Assembly: GCF_025145845.1 (NCBI RefSeq)
Contig: NZ_CP102253.1
Coordinates: 1,302,001-1,366,000, forward strand
Source of the DNA: Alistipes shahii WAL 8301
GTDB taxonomy: Bacteria; Bacteroidota; Bacteroidia; Bacteroidales; Rikenellaceae
Reading direction: 5' to 3'
DNA length: 64,000 nt
A program made the translations under genes and the position numbers. Positions 54,409-63,131 of this stretch are shown here, piece by piece; the stretch's first letter is position 1; every line of letters begins with the position of its first letter. Under the pieces are notes generated by a model that was given only the letters and a program-made list of their open reading frames with translations, was not told the DNA's origin and ran no database searches.

Positions 54409-55902
54409 ATGAAAAGATACCTGTGGATATTCGCAGTGCTCCCGTTTCTGTGGAGCTGCATCGCCGAGGACAGATCGGCATGCCCGCAACCCCGCGGCGT
54501 TTCAGTCCGCATGTCCGTATGTCCCGACCCGATGACGGCCGTGACCCACGCTGCGGACGAAGAGGCGATCCGCGACCTGAACCTCTACCTTCTCGACGCC
54601 GACCGTAATGTCGTCCTGCACCGTTACCAGAGTTCCCCGACGCTGCGCTTCGAGTGTCTGCCGGGCGACTACCTGCTGCGCATTGCGGCCAATATGGGCC
54701 GCGACACGGGCGATAGCCCGGCATGGGAGAATCTCGCCGTTACGCACGCCGACGACTACGATACGCTGCCGATGGCTTATGAAGGCGAGGTGTCGATTCC
54801 CTCGTCGGATGAAACGGTGACGCTTCCGACCGTCGAGGTGCAGCGCGTCGTGGCGAAAGTCACCTATAACATCTCTGTCGCACCGGATGCCGGCGACATC
54901 CGCCTGCACAGCGTCCAACCCGTGAACCTCCCGGCCCGGATGCCGGTCTTCGACCCCGGGCTGCGGGCTGCGGAATATACGGCGGGAGAAATCGTCGGCT
55001 CGTCGTCGCAGACCCTGACGGGGACGTTCTACATGCTTCCGAACCTGCAGGGCGAGGTTCCCTCGATCGCCGACCAGCGGGACAAGGGCCCCGCGAACGC
55101 CCCGGCGGATGCGACGTTCCTGCGCATCCGCGCTCTGCGGGGCTCCAAGGTGCTGGACTACTATATCTATCCGGGCGGCAACAACACCTCGAACTTCGAC
55201 ATACGGGCCAATACGCACTATAGGCTCGATATTATGATCCGTGGCGACGCCGAGGTCGACACCCGTATCCGGGCCTATACCGTAGAGGTGCTGTGCACGC
55301 CGGAGGCTGCGCTGTCGAACGGTTTCCTGCTGGAGCGGCAGCCGATGCGCCTGACGCTGCGGCTCGGCGGGGCCTACGAAGAGACCGGGGTCGAAGCCTT
55401 CGTGGAGCTGAAGACCGGAGATGTGCGGTATTTCGGGTTCGAGGGCCAATGGGGCGCCGTTGCAAGGACGATGGAGATCCGGGGCCCGGAGAACGACTAC
55501 GATATCCGTTACTGGCCGCCGTCCTTCACGCGCGAGGAGTGCCGCTTTATGTTCCGGGTTCAGATCCTCGACCGTTACGGGGAGGTCGCCTCGTTCAGTT
55601 TCCCGTACTGTTACGCCCACCTGCTTCGGGTCTACACCAAATGGTTCGACGGCAGCAACGGGAAAGGCACCGTCGCCTCGCCCGATGCGCTGCGTGTGGT
55701 CGAAGACATGACGCTCGCTTCGTGGTACTCGCTCATATATTGTCCTGACGAAGGCTGTACGCTCGTCGCCACACCCGATGCGGACCGGTTGTTCGAAGGC
55801 TGGTGCCGGAATGCCGACCATACCGGGGTTCTGAGCTACGAGGAACAGTACCGTTTCTCCCCGGACGACGATCCCGCCGTTATTTACGCTTATTTCAGAT
55901 AA
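54409..55902 (+). CDS. Pilus-associated adhesin 2, DUF4906
   Basis: A 497-residue lipoprotein (FAVLPFLWSCIAEDR) whose first ~290 residues are a close paralogue of the preceding protein (VSVRMSVCPDPMTAVT, EEAIRDLNLYLLDADRNVVL, NLQGEVPSIADQRDKGP). The C-terminal part diverges and lacks the FISUMP-like domain, but keeps the repeat-like end (DEGCTLVATPDADRLFEGWC). The ATG at 54409 is chosen since it gives a proper lipoprotein signal; an ATG at 54382 adds nine unlike residues. Confidence 0.7.
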   Translation: MKRYLWIFAVLPFLWSCIAEDRSACPQPRGVSVRMSVCPDPMTAVTHAADEEAIRDLNLYLLDADRNVVLHRYQSSPTLRFECLPGDYLLRIAANMGRDTGDSPAWENLAVTHADDYDTLPMAYEGEVSIPSSDETVTLPTVEVQRVVAKVTYNISVAPDAGDIRLHSVQPVNLPARMPVFDPGLRAAEYTAGEIVGSSSQTLTGTFYMLPNLQGEVPSIADQRDKGPANAPADATFLRIRALRGSKVLDYYIYPGGNNTSNFDIRANTHYRLDIMIRGDAEVDTRIRAYTVEVLCTPEAALSNGFLLERQPMRLTLRLGGAYEETGVEAFVELKTGDVRYFGFEGQWGAVARTMEIRGPENDYDIRYWPPSFTREECRFMFRVQILDRYGEVASFSFPYCYAHLLRVYTKWFDGSNGKGTVASPDALRVVEDMTLASWYSLIYCPDEGCTLVATPDADRLFEGWCRNADHTGVLSYEEQYRFSPDDDPAVIYAYFR

Positions 55903-55906
55903 AACC

Positions 55907-57739
55907 ATGAAAACCCTCATTCATATCCTTTTGGGAACGCTGCTTTTCGCCGGCTCCTGCTCGGACGAGATGCCCGTATGCACTCCGGCCGTACACGGCC
56001 CCCGGCATGTGACCTTCACGTTCTCCTGCGACGCTCTGCCCGGCACGCGGGCTGTTGCGGACGAGAGCCGCGTCGAGGATATCAACCTTTATCTGTTCCC
56101 GGCAAACGATGCTCCGGCACGGCACGTGTACGCCGCCTCGCAGCGCACCGTCGCGCTGGAGCTTCCCGACGGCCGATACACCCTCTATGCCGTCGCCAAC
56201 CTCGGCACGGACACCGGGCCGCTGCCCGAAGCCGAGGTGCGGGCGCTGCGCAGCGCATGGAACCCTGACGGATCAGACTCCGGAACGCTTCCCATGTCCG
56301 CCATGCGGACGTTTACCGTGCGCGGCACGACGCAGATCGCTATTGAACTCGTGCGGGCCGTGGCGAAGGTCGATTTCAGCTACACGGTGGCTGCCGATTT
56401 CAGCCGTTCGCTTTCCGTGCGTTCCGTACGTCTGTGCAACGTCCCGCGCTTCGCGGCGCTCTTCGGCGAGGGCCGCATCACCGCAGACGGGGAGTGCGCC
56501 GCGACGGAAGCCTTCCCGGCGGACGACGACGGCTATTCCGCCGTTTACTACCTTCCGGAGAACCTGCAGGGCGAGAACGTTTCGATTCCGGGACAGGAGC
56601 AGAAGAACGAGGCCAACGCCCCGGAATATGCCGCTTATATCCTGATCGAGGGCGAGGCGGACGGCCTGCACGTCGTCTACCGCATCTACCTGGGGGAGAA
56701 CAACACCTCGGACTTCAACATCGCCCGCAACCGGGTCTACCGCATCGAGGCGCGGATTTTGGGACGCAATACCGTGGACTGGCGGGTTTCGACCACCGAG
56801 GTATCCGTGACGCCTTTCGCCGAACGTCATGCGCCCGGAGGGATCGCCACGGCGCAGCTCCGGGTCGTCAGCACGAACAACGACCGGAGCACCTGCTTCC
56901 TGACCTGCGAGCGGGAAGAGGGCGACGGCGATGTTACCCTGGACGGCGAGCCGATCCTCTTCGGAGTGCCTTATCCATTTCTCTCCGGCGACGGGGAGAG
57001 AACCGCTGATATCACTTACACGCAGCAGCGGGAAGGCGACGTGCGGCTGCGCCTCGTCCTGACCGACGAAAAAGGGTTGCATGCCGAGCGGGTGCTGCAG
57101 ACGAGCTATGTCCGCGAGCCGCTGCGGGTATCCTTCACGCAGGACAAGTTCGAACTGGCGGCGCTCGACCGCGCCCGCGTGGACTTCACCATCGAGCAGG
57201 ACGACTACGACGGGACTTATACCGTGCAGGTCGAAGGTACGCCGACCCTGTTCCGGAACCTGACGGATGACATCGGGCCCGTCACGGGCTATACGGTGGC
57301 GGGGAACGGCACCTACCCGCTGCGTATTCGTCCCGAGGCCGTCGGGGAGAATCCCTACCGCATCACCGTGACGGATGAAAAGGGCAACAGCGCCTTCTTC
57401 GACTCCTTTGTCACGGGAATCAAAACCGTTTCCTGCTTTACGTGCTCCTTCAGTAAAATATCGGGCGGTATCGAGGTCGTTGCGGAAGGGACCTATCCGG
57501 TTATGAACGATCTGACGATTACCCTAAACCCCACAGTGACGGTAGTGCTGCGGGGCGGGGCGACCAAGACGCTGACCTGTACGATGAACGTAAAGATCGA
57601 GGCGGATCGGATGAGGGGACGCGCCTCGGCGACGCTCGATCTCGGAACTGGCTACACGGACTACTCCGTGACCGATTACGAAGCGACTTTCTCCCGCACG
57701 GCATCCGAGAACGGAATGGTCGAATACGCCGTACAATAA
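55907..57739 (+). CDS. Pilus-associated adhesin 3, DUF4906
   Basis: A 610-residue lipoprotein (LLFAGSCSDEMP). It shares the anchor-type N-terminus with the two before (ESRVEDINLYLFPANDAPAR, YYLPENLQGENVSIPGQEQK, YRIYLGENNTSDFNIARNR) but its C-terminal half is a set of beta-sandwich, Ig-like segments with no repeat-like end. It begins 4 bases after the preceding stop. Three related adhesins in a row suggest alternative tips or subunits assembled on one pilus. Confidence 0.68.
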   Translation: MKTLIHILLGTLLFAGSCSDEMPVCTPAVHGPRHVTFTFSCDALPGTRAVADESRVEDINLYLFPANDAPARHVYAASQRTVALELPDGRYTLYAVANLGTDTGPLPEAEVRALRSAWNPDGSDSGTLPMSAMRTFTVRGTTQIAIELVRAVAKVDFSYTVAADFSRSLSVRSVRLCNVPRFAALFGEGRITADGECAATEAFPADDDGYSAVYYLPENLQGENVSIPGQEQKNEANAPEYAAYILIEGEADGLHVVYRIYLGENNTSDFNIARNRVYRIEARILGRNTVDWRVSTTEVSVTPFAERHAPGGIATAQLRVVSTNNDRSTCFLTCEREEGDGDVTLDGEPILFGVPYPFLSGDGERTADITYTQQREGDVRLRLVLTDEKGLHAERVLQTSYVREPLRVSFTQDKFELAALDRARVDFTIEQDDYDGTYTVQVEGTPTLFRNLTDDIGPVTGYTVAGNGTYPLRIRPEAVGENPYRITVTDEKGNSAFFDSFVTGIKTVSCFTCSFSKISGGIEVVAEGTYPVMNDLTITLNPTVTVVLRGGATKTLTCTMNVKIEADRMRGRASATLDLGTGYTDYSVTDYEATFSRTASENGMVEYAVQ

Positions 57740-57759
57740 TCTTCAAACAGACAGAACAA

Positions 57760-58317
57760 ATGAAAACGAAACGAATATTCATTACGGCGGTCTTGCTGTT
57801 GGCGGCCTTGTGGGGCGTGCCCCGCCGGGCTGCGGCGCAGATCTTCGCCGTAAGGGCCAACGCCCTTGCCGCATGCGGCGCGACGCTGAACGCCGGGGCC
57901 GAAGCGGCCTTGACGGACAACTGGTCGCTGGAGCTGTCCGGCTACTGGAACCCGGTGCAAACCGCATCCCTCTCGATGAACTTCCATGCCATGCAGCTCG
58001 GCGGCCGCTACTGGTTCTACGAATCCTTCGTGGGACACTTTCTCGGACAGCACCTTACCTATGTCGGTTACGACCTCGGAAGCCGAACGAAACGCTATAA
58101 AGGTCATGCCTGCGGTCTGGGTGTCAGCTACGGGTATGCGTGGATGCTCTCGAAACGCTGGAACGTCGCCGTCGAAGCCGGCGTAGGGCTTTACCGCACG
58201 AAGGACACGCGCCGCGACCCCACGGTCGGGGACTGGGACGACGAGTATATCTACCATTACCGCCGCTGGACGCTCGCGCCGACAAAGTTAGAGGTATCGT
58301 TTTCCTACATCTTTTAA
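57760..58317 (+). CDS. DUF3575 outer-membrane protein
   Basis: A 185-residue small beta-barrel with a signal peptide (VLLLAALWGVPRRAAAQ). The pattern AVRANALAACGATLNAGAE, HAMQLGGRYWFYESFVGHFL and the end LEVSFSYIF, an outer-membrane sorting signal, match DUF3575. These proteins accompany DUF3868/OmpA-type proteins in Bacteroidales pilus operons, probably assisting assembly or anchoring. Confidence 0.75.
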   Translation: MKTKRIFITAVLLLAALWGVPRRAAAQIFAVRANALAACGATLNAGAEAALTDNWSLELSGYWNPVQTASLSMNFHAMQLGGRYWFYESFVGHFLGQHLTYVGYDLGSRTKRYKGHACGLGVSYGYAWMLSKRWNVAVEAGVGLYRTKDTRRDPTVGDWDDEYIYHYRRWTLAPTKLEVSFSYIF

Positions 58318-58319
58318 CG

Positions 58320-59972
58320 ATGAACACACGTAAAATCATAACTGTAGGAATCACCGTCGGGGTTTTATGGATGATGTTCGGCTGTTCGGTGGCCGGACGG
58401 CTTCAGCGGCAGCAGATGACAGCCTCGCTCTCGCAGCTTACCCGCGCCGAGCGGCAGGAGCGGCAGCAGGACTACCGCCCGCAGGTCGTGAAGTTGCAGC
58501 GTGACAGCAACACGTTCTTTCTTGCTCCGGTCGATACGCTTGCCGACGGCGAGCGTGTCATGGCGCTTCAGATCGAGCAGGTGACGGTCGTGGCGAAGAT
58601 GCGGTCTATTCCCGAGCGCAACGGTCGTGTCGTGCTGGATTTCATCGTGACGCTGCCGAAACAGTTGTTGGGCAGAAGCCGCAGCGTCGTAATCACGCCG
58701 ATATTGCACAAGCCCGACGAATCCGTGGCGCTCGAAGATCTGGTGATCCGCGGCGGACGCTTCTCGCTGCTGCAAGAGCGCGACTACTGGCAGTACGAAA
58801 CCTATGTCGAACGCTTCCGCCCCGATACCGTGGGGCGCGAGGCGGCCTTCAACCGTTTCGTGAAGTTTCCCTATCCCGAAGACGTCCGGCTCGATTCACT
58901 GGTCGAAGGACGAAGCACCGTCACGTATTACTATTCCCAAGCAGTGAAAACCGACGAGACCTCGAAAAAGATGCTGGTAACGCTTCAAGGACAGGTGTTG
59001 GCCGTGGACGACAGCGCCTACCGGCTGCCGCCGTCCGATACGTTGAGCTACGTCGTATCTTCGATGCTCTCCTTCGTAGATACCGTGCCGAGGTATCGCA
59101 TCAAGGTCATCGACAAGTTCGTGACCGTCGAAGATCGCAATTACATTCAGTTTTTCGTGGGCGATACCCGCGTGGTCGATACGCTGGGCGACAACCGGCA
59201 ACAGCTGGACAAGATCACCGGCCTGATACGGCAGATCGTCGAACAGCAGGAGTTCTGGGTCGATACCATCACGCTGACGGCGGCATCGTCTCCGGAAGGA
59301 GCTTACGCTTTCAACGACCGTCTTTCGCAAGGACGGGCACAGGCATTGAAACGCTATCTTGTCCGCCGATACGGCAGAAGCATCGACACGATGCTTATCG
59401 TGCGGTGGGTGGCCGAGAACTGGCCGGAGCTGACGCAGCGCATTCGCACGGACAAAAGCATTGAAAACCGCGAGGCGATTCTTGCGCTAATTGCATCAGA
59501 AAAGAATCCCGACCGGCGGGAGCAGGCCATCCGGCTGCGGTTCCCGAAAGAGTATGCCTATATCCGTTCGGTGATCTACCCGCAGCTGCGGGCCGTGAAT
59601 TTCCGTTACAATCTGCGCCGCAAGGGGATGGTAAAGGATACGATTCACACCACGGAGTTGGACACGACCTATGCCCGCGGCGTGGAGCTGTTGCAGAAAC
59701 GCAAATACGCCAAAGCACTCTATATTCTGAACGACTACAACGACCGCAACACGGTCGTGGCCCATCTGTCGCTGGATCACAACGAGCGGGCGATGGAGTT
59801 GCTGGCCGCGATGCCCGAAGATGCCGCGACGGAGTACCTGCGGGCTATCGCCTGCTCGCGGCTGGGGCGCAAGGAGGAGGGCCGCCGCCATTTCCTCGAA
59901 GCCTGTCGATTGGACGAGCGCATGGAGTATCGGGGTAATCTCGATCCGGAAATTGCTGAACTCTTAAAATGA
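58320..59972 (+). CDS. DUF3868-like protein with OmpA-type C-terminal region
   Basis: A 550-residue lipoprotein (LWMMFGCSVAG). N-terminal DUF3868-like beta-rich part, then an OmpA-like peptidoglycan-binding pattern at ~300-350 (TITLTAASSPEGAYAFNDRL, then SQGRAQALKRYLVRRYG), and a helical-repeat tail (AMELLAAMPEDAATEYLRAI). It likely anchors the pilus apparatus to the cell wall. The ATG at 58320 starts 2 bases after the DUF3575 stop; a longer frame from 58140 overlaps that gene and is not used. Confidence 0.72.
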   Translation: MNTRKIITVGITVGVLWMMFGCSVAGRLQRQQMTASLSQLTRAERQERQQDYRPQVVKLQRDSNTFFLAPVDTLADGERVMALQIEQVTVVAKMRSIPERNGRVVLDFIVTLPKQLLGRSRSVVITPILHKPDESVALEDLVIRGGRFSLLQERDYWQYETYVERFRPDTVGREAAFNRFVKFPYPEDVRLDSLVEGRSTVTYYYSQAVKTDETSKKMLVTLQGQVLAVDDSAYRLPPSDTLSYVVSSMLSFVDTVPRYRIKVIDKFVTVEDRNYIQFFVGDTRVVDTLGDNRQQLDKITGLIRQIVEQQEFWVDTITLTAASSPEGAYAFNDRLSQGRAQALKRYLVRRYGRSIDTMLIVRWVAENWPELTQRIRTDKSIENREAILALIASEKNPDRREQAIRLRFPKEYAYIRSVIYPQLRAVNFRYNLRRKGMVKDTIHTTELDTTYARGVELLQKRKYAKALYILNDYNDRNTVVAHLSLDHNERAMELLAAMPEDAATEYLRAIACSRLGRKEEGRRHFLEACRLDERMEYRGNLDPEIAELLK

Positions 59973-59981
59973 CAAATTATT

Positions 59982-60161
59982 ATGAAGCAACAAAAAATCA
60001 AGCATGCAATTCTGTTCTGTCTGCTTGTTGCAATTTGGGGTACACTGGCAGCTTCTCTTTTCGGCAGTTGCAATGTTTATGAATACGAAGAAGTGGAAAT
60101 CATTCACTGTCCCCAAATACAGGACACAATACAGATTCCGGACTGGGAACCGGAGGAATAG
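59982..60161 (+). CDS. Small lipoprotein, 59 residues
   Basis: ATG at 59982 to TAG at 60159-60161. The sequence has a basic N-terminus (MKQQKIKHA), a hydrophobic run (ILFCLLVAIWGTLAASLFG), and a lipobox LFGSC, with a short acidic mature part. It follows the pilus operon by 9 bases and ends just before a strong convergent terminator, so it is likely the last gene of that operon. Function unknown. Confidence 0.7.
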   Translation: MKQQKIKHAILFCLLVAIWGTLAASLFGSCNVYEYEEVEIIHCPQIQDTIQIPDWEPEE

Positions 60162-60165
60162 ACAC

Positions 60166-60197
60166 AAGTGGCAGCGATCATTCAATCGCTGCCACTT
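60166..60197. terminator. Convergent terminator, 13-bp perfect stem
   Basis: AAGTGGCAGCGAT (60166-60178) and ATCGCTGCCACTT (60185-60197) with a 6-base loop and a T-rich tail on the plus side. It ends the pilus operon; the AbiH stop codon lies inside the stem, so the leftward gene ends here too. Confidence 0.85.
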
Positions 60198-61497
60198 TAG
60201 GTTTTTGCGGCAAAGGCCGACAATACAATTTATTTACGATACGGTCGCGCATCAACTGCATGGAGTTGAAATTACGCGAAATATTCTGGATGATCTCGAT
60301 ATAATTATCGCTATGACCTCCTTCTTCGTCAGTCCATTCGTAATAATAAGGTTTTATCGATACACAATTTTTATGCTCGAATAAAGTATTGAGCAATGTG
60401 CGGTCCGAATTGCCGCACGAATGCCCCATGATATAGATCTGATAGGGACCGGTGTCAATAAACTGAAGTAATTGACGGTAATTGTCCGTTTCCAGATAAC
60501 GGATAGATTTGATATTGGTTAGGTAGCTATTATCATTCAGATTCGAAATAGTCTTATAATCCTCGTCCAGTTCGTCCCCATAACCGAAAATAACAGGATT
60601 CTGCTCATTATCCAATTCTCCGTGAATATGATTTACGGGAATGTCTGAATTTGCTGGAAGATATAAGTCGGCAGTCTTCGTATAGTTGAAGTTCAATAAT
60701 AGGGTTCTCTCCGGATATGCAAATTCGTCGCAAACTGCACCATTGCCGTTTTTAATTTCTTCAATGAATTTGGACTTCAGCCCTTCATTTTCCCAGTTTG
60801 TTACGAGGTTTGATGCTATTGCAGCGAAACTCTCATCCGCCTTGGTTTCTTCGCCTGTCGATTCAATCCTGTTTTTCTCGGCCCACTTGTTCACGATATA
60901 TTCCAGAAATTGCTTTTGAGCACTCACGGCGACATCACGAAAGTTAAATGGCTCATGAATAATTTGTTCAATATCCGGATTCCTTAACTCTGATTTGATA
61001 TAATGCTTTTGAACAGATTTTAGATAGCCCGTCAAAGCCCCCTTTATCAATTCCAGTTCTTCATTGAGTTGAATGGGATCTCCATACTTACAAGACTTGT
61101 CCTTGAAAACTTTTTTGAGCAGTGAATAGTATTCTCCCTCGATATCTACCCATTTTTTTGATTCGACGGCTTTATTTATTGTTTCGAAGAACTTACTTTC
61201 ATAAATTAAATGATCACTGACGAAATGATCATATTGTTCTGCTGGTGTTATTTCTCCCAAATTTCGTATAAACCGAAACGTATTATCTTGCAACATCCAG
61301 CGAAACTGTTCCAGGGTTTTCCTATCCTCCGGATCAGAAATATTGACAGAACATAGACCATCATATCGCTCATATTCACCCTCCAGCAATCCTAATTTCA
61401 AAGTGATATTGTATCCACGAATAAAATCCGCATAACTCGTCGGCAGTCCGTGCGCCAGATCGAAGCCGTTACCGATTAATATGATCCGATTCATCAT
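60178..61497 (-). CDS. AbiH-family abortive infection protein
   Basis: A 439-residue cytoplasmic protein. The start RIILIGNGFDLAHGLPTSYA, and IMGHSCGNSDRTLLNTLFEH near the C-terminus, are typical of AbiH, which aborts phage infection in Lactococcus and is widespread in islands. Its mode of action is unknown. The box TATCTTTG at 61532-61525 and an upstream TTG 20 bases further away make 61497 the first ATG after the transcription start; 61527 would lie before it. It is a single-gene defence cargo on the reverse strand, between the pilus operon and DUF2958. Confidence 0.85.
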   Translation of the reverse strand: MMNRIILIGNGFDLAHGLPTSYADFIRGYNITLKLGLLEGEYERYDGLCSVNISDPEDRKTLEQFRWMLQDNTFRFIRNLGEITPAEQYDHFVSDHLIYESKFFETINKAVESKKWVDIEGEYYSLLKKVFKDKSCKYGDPIQLNEELELIKGALTGYLKSVQKHYIKSELRNPDIEQIIHEPFNFRDVAVSAQKQFLEYIVNKWAEKNRIESTGEETKADESFAAIASNLVTNWENEGLKSKFIEEIKNGNGAVCDEFAYPERTLLLNFNYTKTADLYLPANSDIPVNHIHGELDNEQNPVIFGYGDELDEDYKTISNLNDNSYLTNIKSIRYLETDNYRQLLQFIDTGPYQIYIMGHSCGNSDRTLLNTLFEHKNCVSIKPYYYEWTDEEGGHSDNYIEIIQNISRNFNSMQLMRDRIVNKLYCRPLPQKPKVAAIE

Positions 61498-61524
61498 CTG
61501 CTTGTCATTTAGAGTAGTCCATAA

Positions 61525-61532
61525 CAAAGATA
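61525..61532 (-). promoter_or_regulatory. -7 box of the AbiH gene
   Basis: Reverse-strand TATCTTTG with TTG upstream at a 20-base spacing: a near-ideal Bacteroidetes promoter. Decides the start of the AbiH gene. Confidence 0.65.
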
Positions 61533-61590
61533 ACCATTTATCCTGCTGTGAACAAGGATTGTAAATGATTTTTTCTTACGCCGACCCGTC

Positions 61591-61687
61591 CAGCAAGATA
61601 GCCGCTGCGGACGACACGCCAAGGTCTTCGCCTTGTCTTTGTCGCATGCAGCGGCTATTCGTCTCTTGCTGTCCGGGCGTTCCGGAC
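61591..61687. repeat. Nested hairpins between AbiH and DUF2958 genes
   Basis: CAGCAAGA (61591-61598) pairs with TCTTGCTG (61664-61671); ATAGCCGCTGC (61598-61608) with GCAGCGGCTAT (61648-61658); CGACA with TGTCG; CAAGG with CCTTG around TCTTCG. A second hairpin GTCCGG/CCGGAC follows (61671-61687). Candidate structured RNA, or a DNA site for transfer or recombination. Confidence 0.6.
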
Positions 61688-61706
61688 AGTCAAAATATTA
61701 TTTCTT

Positions 61707-62024
61707 ATGAAACTGCTCACGAAAGAAATTATCTCGAAATTCGAGAAACACCCTTTCCACTCACAGGATGGAAAAGGAATGGATGCCGAAGTCCTCGTCA
61801 AATATTTCAACCCCTGCGGTACGGGGACATGGCTCATTACCGAAGCCGAACGTGAAGGCGACGACTGGCGCCTGTTCGGTTATTGCCATATCTACGAATG
61901 GGAGTGGGGCTACCTAATGCTCTCCGAGCTGGCATCTCTTCGTCTGCCGTTCGGACTTACCATCGAACGCGACATTTACACGGCCAGGAAATACGTCCGG
62001 GATTTTCTGCCGCAGGATGAATGA
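61707..62024 (+). CDS. DUF2958-family protein
   Basis: A 105-residue protein matching DUF2958: MKLLTKEIISKFEKHPFHSQ, VKYFNPCGTGTWLITEAERE, WEWGYLMLSELASLRLPFGL and a C-terminal ERDIY. DUF2958 genes are common in conjugative elements, their function is unknown, and this one follows the nested hairpins. Confidence 0.8.
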   Translation: MKLLTKEIISKFEKHPFHSQDGKGMDAEVLVKYFNPCGTGTWLITEAEREGDDWRLFGYCHIYEWEWGYLMLSELASLRLPFGLTIERDIYTARKYVRDFLPQDE

Positions 62025-62093
62025 CGGCAAAGGCCTCGGAATTTTACTGCCCCTTGCCGACAACAGAATCATTACACAAAAAGAACTATAAAT

Positions 62094-62483
62094 ATGGCCA
62101 CATTCGAAGAAAAAGCCGAACGGTTGAAGAAAGAGTTGGAGGAAGCTACAAACGACGACCAACGTCGAAATCTGTCCCGCGAATACGAACTTACCTTGCG
62201 TCTGCTGCGCATCATCCGCGGAGAGGTCTTTACGCTCGACGACATCAATAAATGCCGCATGGAGATCATGCGACTATATCCCGGATACGATCGTCCCATA
62301 ACGGCCGAATCGGGAATCCTGCTGGCTGCGGAGGCAATCCGCAAGTCCTTCGGAAAGAAATACTATCTTCCGCTTTACAAATATCCGATCCTCATTGATT
62401 TCGGGACACCGGATGGGCAGATATGCGTGATCCATCCGAGCAACTATATCAGTTATACGTCCAAAAAAGGAGGGGAAGAGTGA
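62094..62483 (+). CDS. Unrecognised element protein
   Basis: A 129-residue soluble protein: a charged helical N-terminus (FEEKAERLKKELEEATNDDQ), then a compact alpha/beta-like part (RSFGK-type segments, KYPILIDFGTPDGQICVIHP). No family recognised. It follows the DUF2958 gene by 69 bases and is convergent with the HTH pair. Its position within the accessory part of the element suggests no particular role. Confidence 0.55.
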   Translation: MATFEEKAERLKKELEEATNDDQRRNLSREYELTLRLLRIIRGEVFTLDDINKCRMEIMRLYPGYDRPITAESGILLAAEAIRKSFGKKYYLPLYKYPILIDFGTPDGQICVIHPSNYISYTSKKGGEE

Positions 62484-62510
62484 TTTGATCTTCCCCTTAT
62501 ACAGGCTACA

Positions 62511-62807
62511 TCAGCGCTGCGCTTTCATATAATGCTGTTCCAGCAGTTTATAAAGCGAGGACTGTGGATAAAGAATCTTTCCACCAAGAGTAGTATAAGG
62601 GATTTGGCGGTTGTCCCGGTAATTCTGCAAGGAGCGTTTCGAGATGCTGAAGATGCTGCAAATCTCCTCACTGGTCAGGTACAGTTCATTTCCGATGGTC
62701 GGGCGGTGCGTGTCGATCAGAATATCGACAGCCCGGATGGCTTTGACGATGTCGCGGTACAGTTCCTTGAATGCGGCGCTGTCGCGGGTGATGATCTCTT
62801 CGGGCAT
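62511..62807 (-). CDS. Excisionase-like HTH protein, distal
   Basis: A 98-residue HTH_17-type protein: LYLTSEEICSIFSISKRSLQ, then YRDNRQIPYTTLGGKILYPQ. A paralogue of the next gene upstream, 1 base apart from it, so the two form an operon like the xis2c-xis2d pair of CTnDOT. Expressed from the repeat-operator promoter at 63132-63193. Confidence 0.75.
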   Translation of the reverse strand: MPEEIITRDSAAFKELYRDIVKAIRAVDILIDTHRPTIGNELYLTSEEICSIFSISKRSLQNYRDNRQIPYTTLGGKILYPQSSLYKLLEQHYMKAQR

Positions 62808-62808
62808 G

Positions 62809-63093
62809 CTACAGGCTTTTTATCAGATTCTTTTCCAGGAGATGCCGGATGTCGTCGTCCCGGAACAGTACTTTATTCCCTAATGCTGTATAAGGGATAA
62901 TGCCGGCGGAGCGGTAGTATTGCAAGGCCCGCTTGGTGATGCTCAAGGCCTTGCAGACCTCCTCGGCCGTAAGCCACCGGACAGTTGTCGGTTGGGCGGA
63001 GAGGGAATGGAGCGCAGACACTCGCTCCAGAAGACGTTGAAGGTGCGCCTGCAACTCTTTATAGGCGCTCGTTTCCATAAGGACGCAATCCAT
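62809..63093 (-). CDS. Excisionase-like HTH protein, proximal
   Basis: A 94-residue protein with the same fold: WLTAEEVCKALSITKRALQY, YRSAGIIPYTALGNKVLFRD. First gene after the repeat-operator promoter. In CTnDOT the equivalent operon is the main target of RteC; the shared operator plan here supports the same kind of link between regulator and excision genes. Confidence 0.77.
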   Translation of the reverse strand: MDCVLMETSAYKELQAHLQRLLERVSALHSLSAQPTTVRWLTAEEVCKALSITKRALQYYRSAGIIPYTALGNKVLFRDDDIRHLLEKNLIKSL

Positions 63094-63131
63094 AATGCTG
63101 AGGGTTTAGGTGATTTCTGCGTTAAGGATGT

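Noticed and set aside
51796..54489. Several 400-codon frames antisense to the adhesin genes
   Set aside because: Low-complexity Arg/Val/Gly-rich products without signals or motifs; coding strand has lipoprotein signals and an operon layout.
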